A stretch of 33,789 nt of DNA, from contig JBOZIK010000001.1 of assembly GCA_051453625.1 (NCBI GenBank), positions 133,928,307 to 133,962,095 of the forward strand, in the 5' to 3' direction. The DNA comes from Welwitschia mirabilis. Taxonomy: Eukaryota > Gnetophyta > Gnetopsida > Welwitschiales. Both the position numbers and the translations under genes were made by a program. Below are positions 21,277-31,449 of this stretch, one piece after another (the first letter of the stretch is position 1; the number at the start of each line of letters is the position of its first letter). The notes under the pieces are model-generated. The model ran no database searches, was not told the DNA's origin, and saw only the letters and a program-made list of their open reading frames with translations.

Positions 21277-21645
21277 TCAATACATCAAATGTAAATTAAT
21301 TTCCACATCTACTATTGCAAGACAAGGGCTTTCAAGAATAAGAGGATAACTAGTGAAATCTATGGGAATCTTAAGGATAATGGAGTTAATAGAATAAACT
21401 ACTTTATCAATTGGAATTAAGACATCTTTTAATATTCCTGAAGGTTTAACCAAGGTTGGATCAACCATAGAAAGAATTACATCATTGAGATCAACATGAT
21501 TATATCCTAAGATATGAAAAATAAGTTTTGGTATAAGGTTAACTCCAACTCCTAAATCTACTAAGGATTTATTAATAATATGGTTATCAATAGTAATAGA
21601 AGTAGTGGTGGATCTAGGTTCATCATATCTCATAGGGATTTTCAA
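21277..21645 (-). pseudogene. Retropepsin-like protease of E2, open frame of 122 codons
   Basis: The longest well-supported coding segment of the window. SLVDLGVGVNLIP at residues 27-39 is the aspartic protease active site (family DLGAGVNLIP) with catalytic Asp30 and Gly32 kept. GILKDVLIPIDKVVY at about 70-84 and PLILESPCLAIVDVEINL at about 101-118 match GVVEDVLVxVxxFxFPxDF and PLILGRPFLATxxAxIDV. The ATG used is simply the first in the frame: the real protein is an internal domain of Gag-Pol. Upstream on the same strand, near 21,700-21,760, the linker QIPFYAKFIRYFAHIK is recognisable. It could encode a folded domain, but gag is truncated and the other enzymes are ruined, so it is a pseudogene segment. 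Confidence 0.85.
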
Positions 21646-22420
21646 TTACAAAACACAAGTAGTTGATGCTATAGGATTAATTGTTTCTTTAGAAAATTGA
21701 ATCTTTCTTTTATATGTGCAAAGTATCTAATAAACTTGGCATAAAAAGGAATTTGCTTAATTACCTCAAGAAGGAGAAGATTAATATTAACATCTTTAAA
21801 AAGTTTATGATTATCATCATAGTTATTAGAACCTTTATCAAATTAAAGAAGACTAAAAAAAGGAATGTAATCTTTTAATTTTCTCTTTTAAGATTTTTTC
21901 CCAGAATTAGATTTAATATTTTCAATTAATTTATCTAAAATCTTCTTTTAGCTTTAAAACTAGGTTCTAATTCCACTTCTTAATCTAATGGAATTTACAT
22001 TATTGAGTTCTTTCACCCCATTTGATTTTGTATTAGAAGTAAATTGAGAAGTAAAGATAGAATAATTGTCATTTTTATTTTGTTGTTAAAAAATGAAATT
22101 AATACTTTTCTATAGTTGATCTATTCGATTAACTAACAACTTTAGTATTTATTCTAATTTATTTCCTTATTGAGGATGAAAAGGGAAAGATTTAAGTTAC
22201 TATTAAGATCAATTATTACAAGGACAAAAGAAATTATGATGAATGAGAATTGGGATACTTATTAAATGGCATAGAAGTATTATAATTTTGAATAAATGCA
22301 TGAGCTTTAAAAAGATGATGATGATGTAAGGCACTTTGAGTTACCTTAAATTTTTCATAAAATTTAATGGAATTGACCTCTACTTGATACAACTCATAAA
22401 AAGATGAACTTGAAGAATAC
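21646..22420 (-). pseudogene. C-terminal Gag remnant of E2, N-terminal part missing
   Basis: Minus strand, frameshifted. Near the LTR, YNTSMPFNKYPNSHSS resembles YNPxWRNHPNFSW of plant Gag C-termini. Around 21,990-22,070, FTSNTKSNGVKELNNVNSIR, followed by LRSG, matches the family end (KExxKAITLRSG). The capsid domain, expected some 1-1.5 kb further upstream, is absent, as are a leader and primer-binding site: the remnant runs straight into the 5' LTR at 22,420. A deletion from the LTR edge into gag would explain this. Confidence 0.65.
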
Positions 22421-23358
22421 TGAGTTGAAACTTAATTTTTAAAACAAGGAAATCATGCTTTGAACATTCAAAAAAAATAAATGTATACTTAACATAATAA
22501 TTTAACTTAGGAAAATAAAATTTAAATATAAAAAGTTTAAACTGCATCTTAAGGAATCTCCTAGCTCAAATTGAATATATAGTAGAAGTACATAAGTATC
22601 AAACTAGGAAAACACTTGAGATGAACTCATATGAAAATATTAACATTGCCTTATCATACTATCATTTTATTAATAAAATAACTATTCCTCTTGAGTATTA
22701 TATAACTAATTAAACACACATGACTTAAAATAATTGTGAAAAACTATGTCTGTGAAAGAATAATTTCATAAGATGTAAAAAGGAAAATACAATAAAATTA
22801 AAAAAAATTCATAAACTTTAAAAGATTCTAAAGATCATTTATAATGCATATGAATAAGCGAAGGAATTTAAATAGTCAAATTTAATTGTTATTTTCATAT
22901 ATAAAAATAATTTTTCTTAAAAAGTTGACTACTTAAATTCATATCATATGGATGTACTTAGTTAATTCAAATATCTTATTCAATTCTATGTAAAATATAA
23001 ATTAATTTGAAATCAAAATATAACACTTGCAAAGCTAGATCATTTAAATTAACTAAGGAAACTATTCAACAACGATAATATTTTCACTAGATTACAATAC
23101 ATTTGACTTAAGGAATAAATCTTTACTAAGTATGAATCGAATTATAAAAGCATTAAATCTTCAAAATTAGGATTCAGGTCAATATGAAATTAATAAAAAA
23201 TATCATAGAAATGTTCATTAAATCAAACTACTCCTCAATTAATTTCAAGCTATTTTGAATAATAGAAGAGAAGAAATGAAGAAGTGAGAGAAATGGGAGA
23301 ATGAAAATTTAAAAGGATGAATGTAAAAATCTTACAATATTTAAAATACTCAGAATAT

Positions 23359-23578
23359 GATATAAAATAAGTTTCTATAACCAAATATTCAAGATTAAGT
23401 AGAATCGATTGCAACCAANNNNNNNNNNNNNNNNNNNNNNNNNNNNNNNNNNNNNNNNNNNNNNNNNNNNNNNNNNNNNNNNNNNNNNNNNNNNNNNNNN
23501 NNNNNNNNNNNNNNNNNNGATATAAAATAAGTTTCTATAACCAAATATTCAAGATTAAGTAGAATTGATTACAACCAA
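23359..23578. repeat. Duplicated contig ends around the 100-N gap at 23,419-23,518
   Basis: 60 bases (23,359-23,418) recur at 23,519-23,578 with two substitutions, flanking a 100-N gap. The other LTR has this segment once, which supports an assembly artefact. Confidence 0.85.
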
Positions 23579-24947
23579 TAAAAAATAATTCATCTAGAAA
23601 AAAACTACAAAAATTACATTCAACTTTATTTTAACCAAGAATATTAACCCAACTATAAAACTTGGGAAAAAATGGGTTTCATACTCTAAAGTAAAAAAAC
23701 ATGTAATATAGAATATTTAATTTTTGAAAACACCTTTAAAAATGACTAACAAATTCATTATGCAAAACATTAAAAAAAAAATGATTTTAGAGGTTGAATT
23801 TGGATTTGGACACATTGAGGTAGAAAGTTTTTAAATCATAAGAGGAAAATAATAATAGAATTTCAGATCCATTAAAGTTGTAGGGAAAGAGTTATGGCCA
23901 AAGCAAGAATTGAAATTCACTATTCTACTTTTATTTTAGAACAAGACATAGAAGAGAGAATAATTCATATAAAAAAGAATAATTTTAATTTTATAAAAAC
24001 ATAAATAACATATTTTCATATGAATCTCCTACGATTAGAAATTAAAAAAAAGAAATTCATTATCTATTGCCTTAGTAAAAAAGTGCAATCGTGAGAAATG
24101 TATTAGAAAATGAAAAGAATGGAGGAAAGAAGAGAGAAGAAGAAGAAAACACATGATTTCTTTTGATAAGAAGTGATTAAAAATATAAAATTTCAAATTG
24201 TTATAGTACGTACTAGTTATTCAACAATATAATTAGCATTAATTATGCTACAAATCATAAAAAGTCTAATTAAATCAAAAAAATCATGATATCAATGCAT
24301 TAATCAAGCAATTAAAAGCATGAAAAAGATAAATAAAAGAACACTTATTGATTTTAGATGAATGCACAGATTTTTTCATTAGTCTTCCATCCAATTTATT
24401 ATTACATTTGATTCCTTCTTCTTCTCCTATACCACCTGATCATGTGCACCTCACCACCCCTACAATGCCCTCTATATGGATAGAAATGGGGAAAAAATGA
24501 TGTAAAATGGGATATGAAATAGTTTAGAATCTGAAAATGGATTTGGATGATAGTTAAAAATTGAAATAAGGAATATAGAAGGTTTCCAAAGTTGATATGG
24601 AAAGAATATAAACTTGGAAATGAAGAAAAATAAGAGGAAAATGGTAGAAACTCTATTTCCAATGCTTAAGAATGGAAAAATTGGCATAAAAATGGTATAG
24701 TAATGATGTGTTATGAGTTTAAGCATTGAGGAAATTTTTATAGGTGTATTAGGGTTGGTTGTAGGCCCATATTAGTCAAAAGCATCACCAATTTGCATGT
24801 GATTCATGAGTTTGTAGGTAAAACTATCACATGGTGTTGTAGCACTATTTTACTTGGAATCAGTGCTATAACATCATAGGTAATTTCACAAATAACTACC
24901 TAAATTCCAAAAATACAACTTAATTTGATTTTTTTAAGGCTTATTAT

Positions 24948-25007
24948 AAATGAATTCATTAAATTAGACTAAAAAATAAATGAATTCATCTAATTAGACT
25001 AAAAAAT
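24948..25007 (+). repeat. 30-bp tandem duplication in the E2 5' LTR
   Basis: Two adjacent 30-base units differing at one position, each AAATGAATTCAT followed by a variant of TAAATTAGACT and an A-run. The other LTR has one unit (near 16,738), so the duplication arose after insertion. Confidence 0.8.
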
Positions 25008-25416
25008 AACTATAAATATACAAATTATAAATTCTAGAATGTAATTTTCTAAGGTACTGATGTTTCAAAAGGATTTGATATCATCTAATGTCATGCATCT
25101 AGTGTTAGAATGAGTTAAAATTATTGCATCAGAAAGAGAATGATATCTAATTAGGGAAAAAATACTATGAATAATCTATAGAGCTTCTATGTTGAAGTAT
25201 TCATCTATAATCTACATTTTCACCTTCAATCTCGATCTCTTAATTGTAAGTGCTATAAAAAGCCGCAAGCTAAATCATAATGCATTATTTTGAGTTCATT
25301 GAATATTATTTATTGCCTAAAAAGTATAAAAATACCTCAAATGCAATATTAAAGTTTTAAGGGCAAGGCAAAACATTGATTTTTAATACCTTATTTTGTC
25401 TAAAATTCAAGCCTCA

Positions 25417-26260
25417 TGAATGGGTAAAAGCAAGTGCATCATCATTCAATGATTCAAAATAGTTTGTAAATCTCTCAAATTAAGTATTTTTAAATTTCTA
25501 AAATTAAATATTCTTTTGTGATTTAGATTCTTAATCTTAGATTAGAGTACTTATTTCTTAAATCATATGATAAGGGAAGTATTGATTGAGAATGGAATTA
25601 AACACTGAATTGCTAATGTATGTCATCCATAAAGAAATAGATTAACTAAAGGAACTAATTAAAAAATTAAGAAAATTATATTTAAAGTAATCAAAAATAA
25701 TAGAAAGAATTGGAATCTTAGATTGGATGAAGTCCTTTAGGCATATAAAATAACTTTTAGATCAATACTTGGATTTACATCATGTGAATTTATCTTTAGA
25801 AAACAATGCATTTTATCCATTAATCTTGTTCATAAGTTATTTAAGACACCTGTTATTCTAAATCTTAAAAATAATGTAATAAATCTCAAGTATATAATCA
25901 ATAAATTAAATGAACTGGATGAGAACATGGCTCAAACTTTAAATCATTAATTAGTTATTAGATGTAAAATGAAAAGATATCATAATAGAAACGTTAGGCA
26001 TGAATATTTTTGAAAGAATGATATTATATTATCATTCAATTCCTATTCAAGAAATGTTAATAATAAATTGATATCACAATGAATGGGATCTTACAAAGTT
26101 ATAGAAGAATATGATAATGGAGTTGTAACCCTAATTGATTGGGATGAAATCATAAATTTATGATGAATAGGCAATGACTAAAGTAATATTATTTATAAAT
26201 TTCATTAGTATAAGATATTTGATTAATAGAAGTCCTTTTTTATGGAGGCATTGATGAGCA
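25417..26260 (+). pseudogene. Integrase, remaining C-terminal part (E1)
   Basis: Resumes E1 integrase on the plus strand right after E2. EWVKASASSFNDS corresponds to KWVEAxAxxTNDA, the residues immediately after the KWV where the left half stopped. Later NRKNWNLRLDEVL.AYKITF matches NRKDWSLKLDDALWAYRTAF. INKLNELDENMAQTLNHQ matches LNELDEFRLxAYENA. MGSYKVIEEYDNGVVTLID matches WSGPFVVxEVFPHGAVEI. Stops and frameshifts are frequent. The match fades near 26,260, about where the family protein ends. Confidence 0.8.
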
Positions 26261-26610
26261 TTAAACTCTAAAAAGTCCACCTTATTATATAATTTAATTT
26301 GATACAAGAATTTTCAATGTGTATATTGTATNNNNNNNNNNNNNNNNNNNNNNNNNNNNNNNNNNNNNNNNNNNNNNNNNNNNNNNNNNNNNNNNNNNNN
26401 NNNNNNNNNNNNNNNNNNNNNNNNNNNNNNNAATTTGATACAAGAATTTTTAATGTGTATATTGTATATATTATTAATATTTATTAATAAGAGGTAATGT
26501 CTTGTCTGATATTAATGTAAATTTTCTTTTATATTCTATTTAAAAAAATAAAAAGAAGAAAATGGACTAATTTTACATTAGATGCCCACATTATCCATTC
26601 CCTTGTAAAA
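26261..26610 (+). other. 3' untranslated region of E1, with gap
   Basis: Non-coding AT-rich stretch between E1 integrase and a purine tract. It holds a 100-N gap (26,332-26,431) whose flanks are duplicated. Confidence 0.4.
26296..26467. repeat. Duplicated contig ends around the 100-N gap at 26,332-26,431
   Basis: 36 bases (26,296-26,331) recur at 26,432-26,467 with a single C/T difference. The same pattern as the other duplicated gaps points to an assembly artefact. Confidence 0.8.
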
Positions 26611-26640
26611 AAAAGAGGGGGGGAAGAGGGGGGAGGGTGG
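26608..26640 (+). other. Purine tract with G7, G6 and G3 runs; candidate E1 polypurine tract
   Basis: An A-run followed by GAGGGGGGGAAGAGGGGGG and AGGG, then TGGTATAAAAC. It lies on the coding strand some 350 bases after E1 integrase, and the TG after it could start the E1 3' LTR. The G runs also fit a G-quadruplex. No matching 5' LTR of E1 was found, so the assignment is tentative. Confidence 0.4.
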
Positions 26641-27900
26641 TATAAAACAAAAAGGAACACATTTAATAAAGGCAATCTATACCATATACCAAGGGTAGAT
26701 ATGGCTATTAAGCTATAATATGGACTAATTTTGCACAATATAGTATCCCATCAAATTTGAGAATGCATTTAATCATGTCCAGCCTAAAAGTAATCCCAAT
26801 TTTTTTAAGTCAAAGTGACTTTAAGCAAAAATAATAATATAATAATAATACATAGGAATTTTATATTTTCATTGTGAGTTTGGCTAATTTATTACTCATT
26901 TTTATTGTCAAAATTTTAAATAATTTTTATCACTGTATTTGCATTAGTTTAATGTTCTCCAATGTGGATTGTTGAGTGTAACTCTTATTCTCTACTACAA
27001 ATGGCATGTAAGAGTTGAGAGTTTTTCCTTATTCTTGTATTTATTTATATTCATATTAATTGATAACTCTCTTATCATGGGTCTAATACATTATTCAATG
27101 GTGATTTATGGTAAAATCACTTACTTTAATACTGAATCAATATACAAAATATTAGAAATAATCTAGTTTTGATTTTTTAAAAATATTAGCTTCTATTCTT
27201 TGACTATTAGATTATATACTAAGTTATAAAGTATCATTACATCCAAACATTCCCACATATTTTTAAATAAGTATTTTGTAATTTGTAACTTTGACAAATG
27301 ACATGGTTTTAATTTAATCAATTAACTGTTCCTCTTTTACTATATGATAAGTTATTAATAAATTAGAAACTAAAATAGGAATGACAAAAATTAAAACTTA
27401 TCACTTACCAAAGTGATTGGATTTGAAAGAGGAGGCACCTTAATAAAAATTTCATCAGGTTTAAACATTTAGAAGTAATCATCGTCAAATGTAATTCCTA
27501 TTTACCATTTATTTATATTACTTAAAATACTTATGTATACCACTTAAAACACCTGTGACCACAAAATCCTGCCTACTTGGTTTGCTTGAAGCTTGTAGAG
27601 ATGAATTCCAAATCATGCAGTAGCTAATTATTCAATGCACTTTCCATGTTCTTTTATATAACCTTCTCAGAAATGGAGTTAGTTCCATTCTAAAAAGGGA
27701 AAATATTACAAGTGTAATTAAATGTTTTTAATGGTTTAGGGGTGGTTAATTCATGTTTGTTTCTTGCATCTTTAACTTCTAGTAAACAAAGCCTAATTTA
27801 CTATTTATAAGCTATTAATTAAAATATTATGTTAATTTCTAATTTAATATCATTTGTTTATTAATTTTAGGAATCAATTGATTTAAAAATTCATAAGAAT
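26641..27900. other. AT-rich DNA, possibly E1 3' LTR, otherwise unrecognised
   Basis: No coding similarity. If the purine tract is a true polypurine tract, the first part would be LTR, but no partner is visible. A less AT-rich patch at about 27,550-27,700 has no recognisable frame. The open frames at 26,529-26,738 and 26,969-27,166 are low-information and unsupported. Confidence 0.3.
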
Positions 27901-28780
27901 GTATTTGATGTTTAAAAGGCATTTATTTTTTCTCTATGAGTTTTTCAAAATATGTTTGCATAGGTAAAATGTATTAATTATATTTAGGATCCATTTTGGT
28001 AAATTTCTTTCTAAGTTCAAGGGCTAAAAATCACTTCCATTTTCTTGTGTAAATTTCTTATATGAATTTGAGGAATTCAAGTAAAAGTTTCAATGAGTTA
28101 TTGTGTTGAATAACATTTTGGAAATTTTGACAAACTCTAAGTTTAATTTTTCTACATTAAAAAAGTCCCAAGTGGAAGCTACTTTAGCAAACCCTCAGAT
28201 TCTTCTAATAATCCCTAAAAAAATTCCTTAGGTTGAAGTTGCGGCTTCTAAACCTCAAAAACTACAAGATTAAGAATGATGATTTTGTAAGTCTATCATA
28301 GAAGCTTAAGGATCTTCTTCAAGTTATAGAGAAATCTTAATATTTCATAGTAAATAAGCTTAAAACAAGAAGAGAAGAAAACAAAATATTAATCTTTATA
28401 AAATAGAAGTCAGAGTTTTACATGCCAAGAAAAATAGGACAAGCCAAGAGAAAAAAGCATTGAAGAATAAAAAGAAAGTGGCCAAAGAAGCTAAAGCTAT
28501 ATAAAATGAATAACTTACCCCTTCCTAGGAGGTAAAGTTATCTTTCATGCATACTAAAAAGCCTAAAAATTCTAAATATAAGACAGTGGCTAGAAAATCT
28601 ACAAAAGGGAGGGATCTAAGAATGTCAAGATTGAAGAGTAATAAGTTCAATCCACTATTAATTTAGCTAAAAGATTGATTAGACTCTAAGAAATTACTAA
28701 CAAGGATTCAATACACTTCACTGAAGAAATAAAAGATGTGAACTTAGAAGCTAAATATAGAAAATCAAACTTCTAATCTT
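27901..28780 (+). pseudogene. Lys-rich decayed plus-strand reading, unrecognised
   Basis: On the plus strand readable pieces alternate with stops: QVEATLANPQILLIIPKKIP and VEVAASKPQKLQD near 28,170-28,275, then a Lys/Glu-rich zone from about 28,340 to 28,660, and IHFTEEIKDVNLEAKYRKS near 28,710-28,770. The composition (charged, Lys-rich, basic) resembles a nucleic-acid-binding transposon protein. No diagnostic motif was recognised and no family is assigned. Confidence 0.3.
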
Positions 28781-30150
28781 GAACTTATTTAACTTTAAAT
28801 AATTATAAGAAAATAATAAATATTTACTAAAATCTTAGTGTGGGTATTTACTATTGAAATTGATATTATGTCCAAATTTTCAAAAAGCTTCCCTTAACTT
28901 TACCATAAATTAAGAGACCTTTAATATGTAAATTTAGTAGAATCTAATGGATATTGTATTGAAGATGAAGTTAGTAATTTTATGTTACTCTTAAATTTAA
29001 ATAATCTAATTAAAGAAAAGAAGAGTGGTTTATTACAAGTGTAAATAACAAATAATTCAAACTTGATGTTACTATGATTTCAAGTTTAACTAGGTTGTCA
29101 AATGAAGGACAAGTTTTTATTAAATAACATTCTAAAGAGTAAACAAGCAAAAGATTAAGCAAGAAAGGAAATAAAAATTGATTAAAAATGATGATGTGGT
29201 ATTACTTGATTAAAGTAAGTAGGATATTTTCATATTAAACTGTAGAATCCTTCTACATAGCATAATAAGAAATCTTTATGGAATTACTCATTACTTCACT
29301 ATTATTACTTATCAACTAGAACTAATTCTTAGGATTTATAATCAGGTCTAACTTAACTTACCTTTGTTTATCATAGAGAGGATTAAAAGATTTATAGTTT
29401 CAAAAATGTAGAAAAATCTTTNNNNNNNNNNNNNNNNNNNNNNNNNNNNNNNNNNNNNNNNNNNNNNNNNNNNNNNNNNNNNNNNNNNNNNNNNNNNNNN
29501 NNNNNNNNNNNNNNNNNNNNNGTCTAACTTAACTTACCTTTGTTTATCATAGAAAGGATTAAAAGATTTATAGTTTCAAAAATGTATAAAAATCTTTGTT
29601 ATCTAGTATTATTAGACAAGGCGTTTAGATATTAATAAGCTCATAAGGCCAATGTTAATGAAGTTGAAAAGATTACATAATTACTAATTAATAATGATGG
29701 AAATGTTTAATCTAAATGTGCAAGGTGTTAAAATCATGAAAAATAAGGTTATTTATAAAAAACCCATAAATCTATCTTAATCACATTGTTAGAATAAAAA
29801 GCAGGACAACATGCATTGGGAGTTTCTTAAGAATCAGTTAGATGAGCNNNNNNNNNNNNNNNNNNNNNNNNNNNNNNNNNNNNNNNNNNNNNNNNNNNNN
29901 NNNNNNNNNNNNNNNNNNNNNNNNNNNNNNNNNNNNNNNNNNNNNNNTGAGCTATCATATGGATAAGAAGAGATTAAGAGCATGGTGAAATCCATTTACA
30001 CCTTGATTTTAGAGCATTTAAAAGAGGAAGATGGAATTAGTGAAATAAATAGAAATGACCTTTTAAGACATTTCTTATTTGATCTTAAAGTTCATTAGAT
30101 AGTAGTAAGTCTAGTTTTAGAATTTAGAATCTAGGAGAAATCACTACATT
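28781..30150. other. Unrecognised AT-rich stretch with two gaps
   Basis: Continues the preceding decayed region. Two 100-N gaps lie at 29,422-29,521 (flanks duplicated) and 29,848-29,947 (flanks not duplicated). A CARC-containing reading near 29,720 hints at a zinc-binding motif but is too short to call. Nothing else is recognisable. Confidence 0.3.
29346..29597. repeat. Duplicated contig ends around the 100-N gap at 29,422-29,521
   Basis: 76 bases (29,346-29,421) recur at 29,522-29,597 with two substitutions across a 100-N gap. Probably an artefact of contig placement. Confidence 0.85.
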
Positions 30151-31440
30151 TTGGAAGAACTTATGTTTACTTATTGGCTAAACCTAATTGAATTTTGTTA
30201 GTTGGTTATAGTTAGTTATAATATCTTTATTACCATGTTAATATTTTAAGATGTGAGTTGAAGACTTTAACTTTTATGATTTTTATTAAATTAGTCATAT
30301 ACATACTTTTACAATGTTCATGATGAATAATTTTATGATCATCACTATCAATTATGAATTTATTATCTTTGGAGTTCCTTATTAAACTTCTTAATATGTT
30401 TTAATAAGGAGTACCAACCATTTCAACAGGGGTTTATTTTGGCACTCCATTTATACAAAAACATGCATGGTTATTTGTAAATGATTTATTATTATTTACA
30501 TATCTGAAGCTTCTCGTGTTCTTAATGATTGATTATGACAAGTATAAGAAACATATGTTTTTAATGATTATTTACTTAGAAATGATGATTAACAGATCAT
30601 TAATGACTAAGGATGCTCAGGAGATGGAGAATGAATTAATTTAGAAATATTGTTATTATTTTTTTAAATTCTAATCTTAGGATATATAAAATATGAATTT
30701 TAATTCAACTGTCTGTGTATTAAGTCTATATCAAGTTCATACCAAGTTTCAGTAAAAGATATTGACTTGTTAAATTTGATTTCAAATGCCAAGTCAGAAT
30801 TATTTTAGATATGAATTTCTAAGAAATTTCATCTAATACATATTTCTAGATTTGTATCTATTATCAAAAAATATTTCTTACATTTTGAGAGCATTGTGAA
30901 ACATCTAGAATAACATTTCATTACGGTAATAAAGAAATTAGTGTTAAAGTCCTATTTCTAATTGAAAGTGTAATTCTTGAATGCATGTTGCTTACTCTAG
31001 ATTTTACTATTAAATTAGAGATAGTTATAACATTTTAATAAACCTTATAGCAGATAGAAAGTTTGAACAATTTCTATTTAAATTATTTTACTTTTCATTT
31101 CTTCATTGAACAAGGCTTTAATAATATTTATAGTTCTTAAGGTTTTGGTTTAAAAAGAGAAGTCTATTAGATTTTTTAAAAATGAACTAGATTGCATTTA
31201 GGTTTTAATGTTTTATAATTAGAGTTTAATTAATAACCTTGGATTAGAATATAAACAGTCTTTTTTTAAAATAACTTAGGAAGGATTTGATAAACAATTA
31301 CTAAATCATTTCTTATAAATATTAGGGTTTAGTTTTAGCAAAATAAATAATAGATTTACTTTAGAATAATAAAAAAATGAATTTTAGTGTTTTTCTAACT
31401 AAGTAACATCTCTGTGGATTAACTCAAGTTTGTAAAGAAT
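30151..31440. other. Unrecognised AT-rich stretch
   Basis: No coding frame or RNA signature. It contains copy 2 of the 95-bp repeat (30,440-30,534). The rest is decayed AT-rich DNA. Confidence 0.3.
30440..30534 (+). repeat. Dispersed 95-bp direct repeat, copy 2
   Basis: Partner of 5,484-5,580 in the same orientation. Similarity begins at TGGCACTCC and ends near AATGATTGATT. Unlike copy 1 it has no tRNA-iMet primer site about 60 bases downstream. Confidence 0.6.
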
Positions 31441-31449
31441 CATTCAAAC

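Larger units (their letters stand above)
11904..25416 (-). mobile_element. Nested Ty3/gypsy LTR retrotransposon E2
   Basis: A whole LTR element on the minus strand. Two direct repeats of about 2.8-2.9 kb (11,904-17,182, itself interrupted, and 22,421-25,416) enclose an internal region read on the minus strand as gag C-terminus, PR, RT, RNase H, IN. A purine tract GGGGAAGTGA abuts the 3' LTR at 17,183-17,192, and the LTR ends are TGA(A/G)GCC...CAACTCA in element orientation. Host E1 integrase breaks at the left edge and resumes at the right edge, proving insertion. The flanking bases are TGAAC (11,899-11,903) and TGAAT (25,417-25,421), a probable 5-bp target duplication with one mismatch. The internal region lacks a primer-binding site and most of gag. 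The motifs suggest the non-chromovirus (Athila/Tat-like) branch; that is inference. Confidence 0.85.
22421..25416 (-). repeat. 5' LTR of E2
   Basis: Uninterrupted partner of the split LTR at 11,904-17,182. Plus-strand ends are TGAGTTG at the inner edge and GCCTCA at the outer edge, a canonical TG...CA pair. Its length of 2,996 falls to about 2,836 after removing a 100-N gap and the 60-base duplicated contig end, close to the 2,892 of the other LTR. It also has an extra 30-bp tandem duplication at 24,948-25,007. Divergence from the other LTR is substantial by eye, so the insertion is old. Open frames at 24,402-24,726 are chance. Confidence 0.85.

Noticed and set aside
24402-24726. Two overlapping minus-strand frames, one with a counterpart at 16,324-16,509 in the other LTR
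   Set aside because: The similarity between copies is due to the shared LTR. Reading frames are not preserved between them and stops differ, so there is no sign of coding selection.
5484-30534. The 95-bp repeats as LTRs of one giant element enclosing E1 and E2
   Set aside because: The nearby primer-binding site is on the minus strand and points away from E1, and copy 2 has no polypurine tract or matching LTR body.
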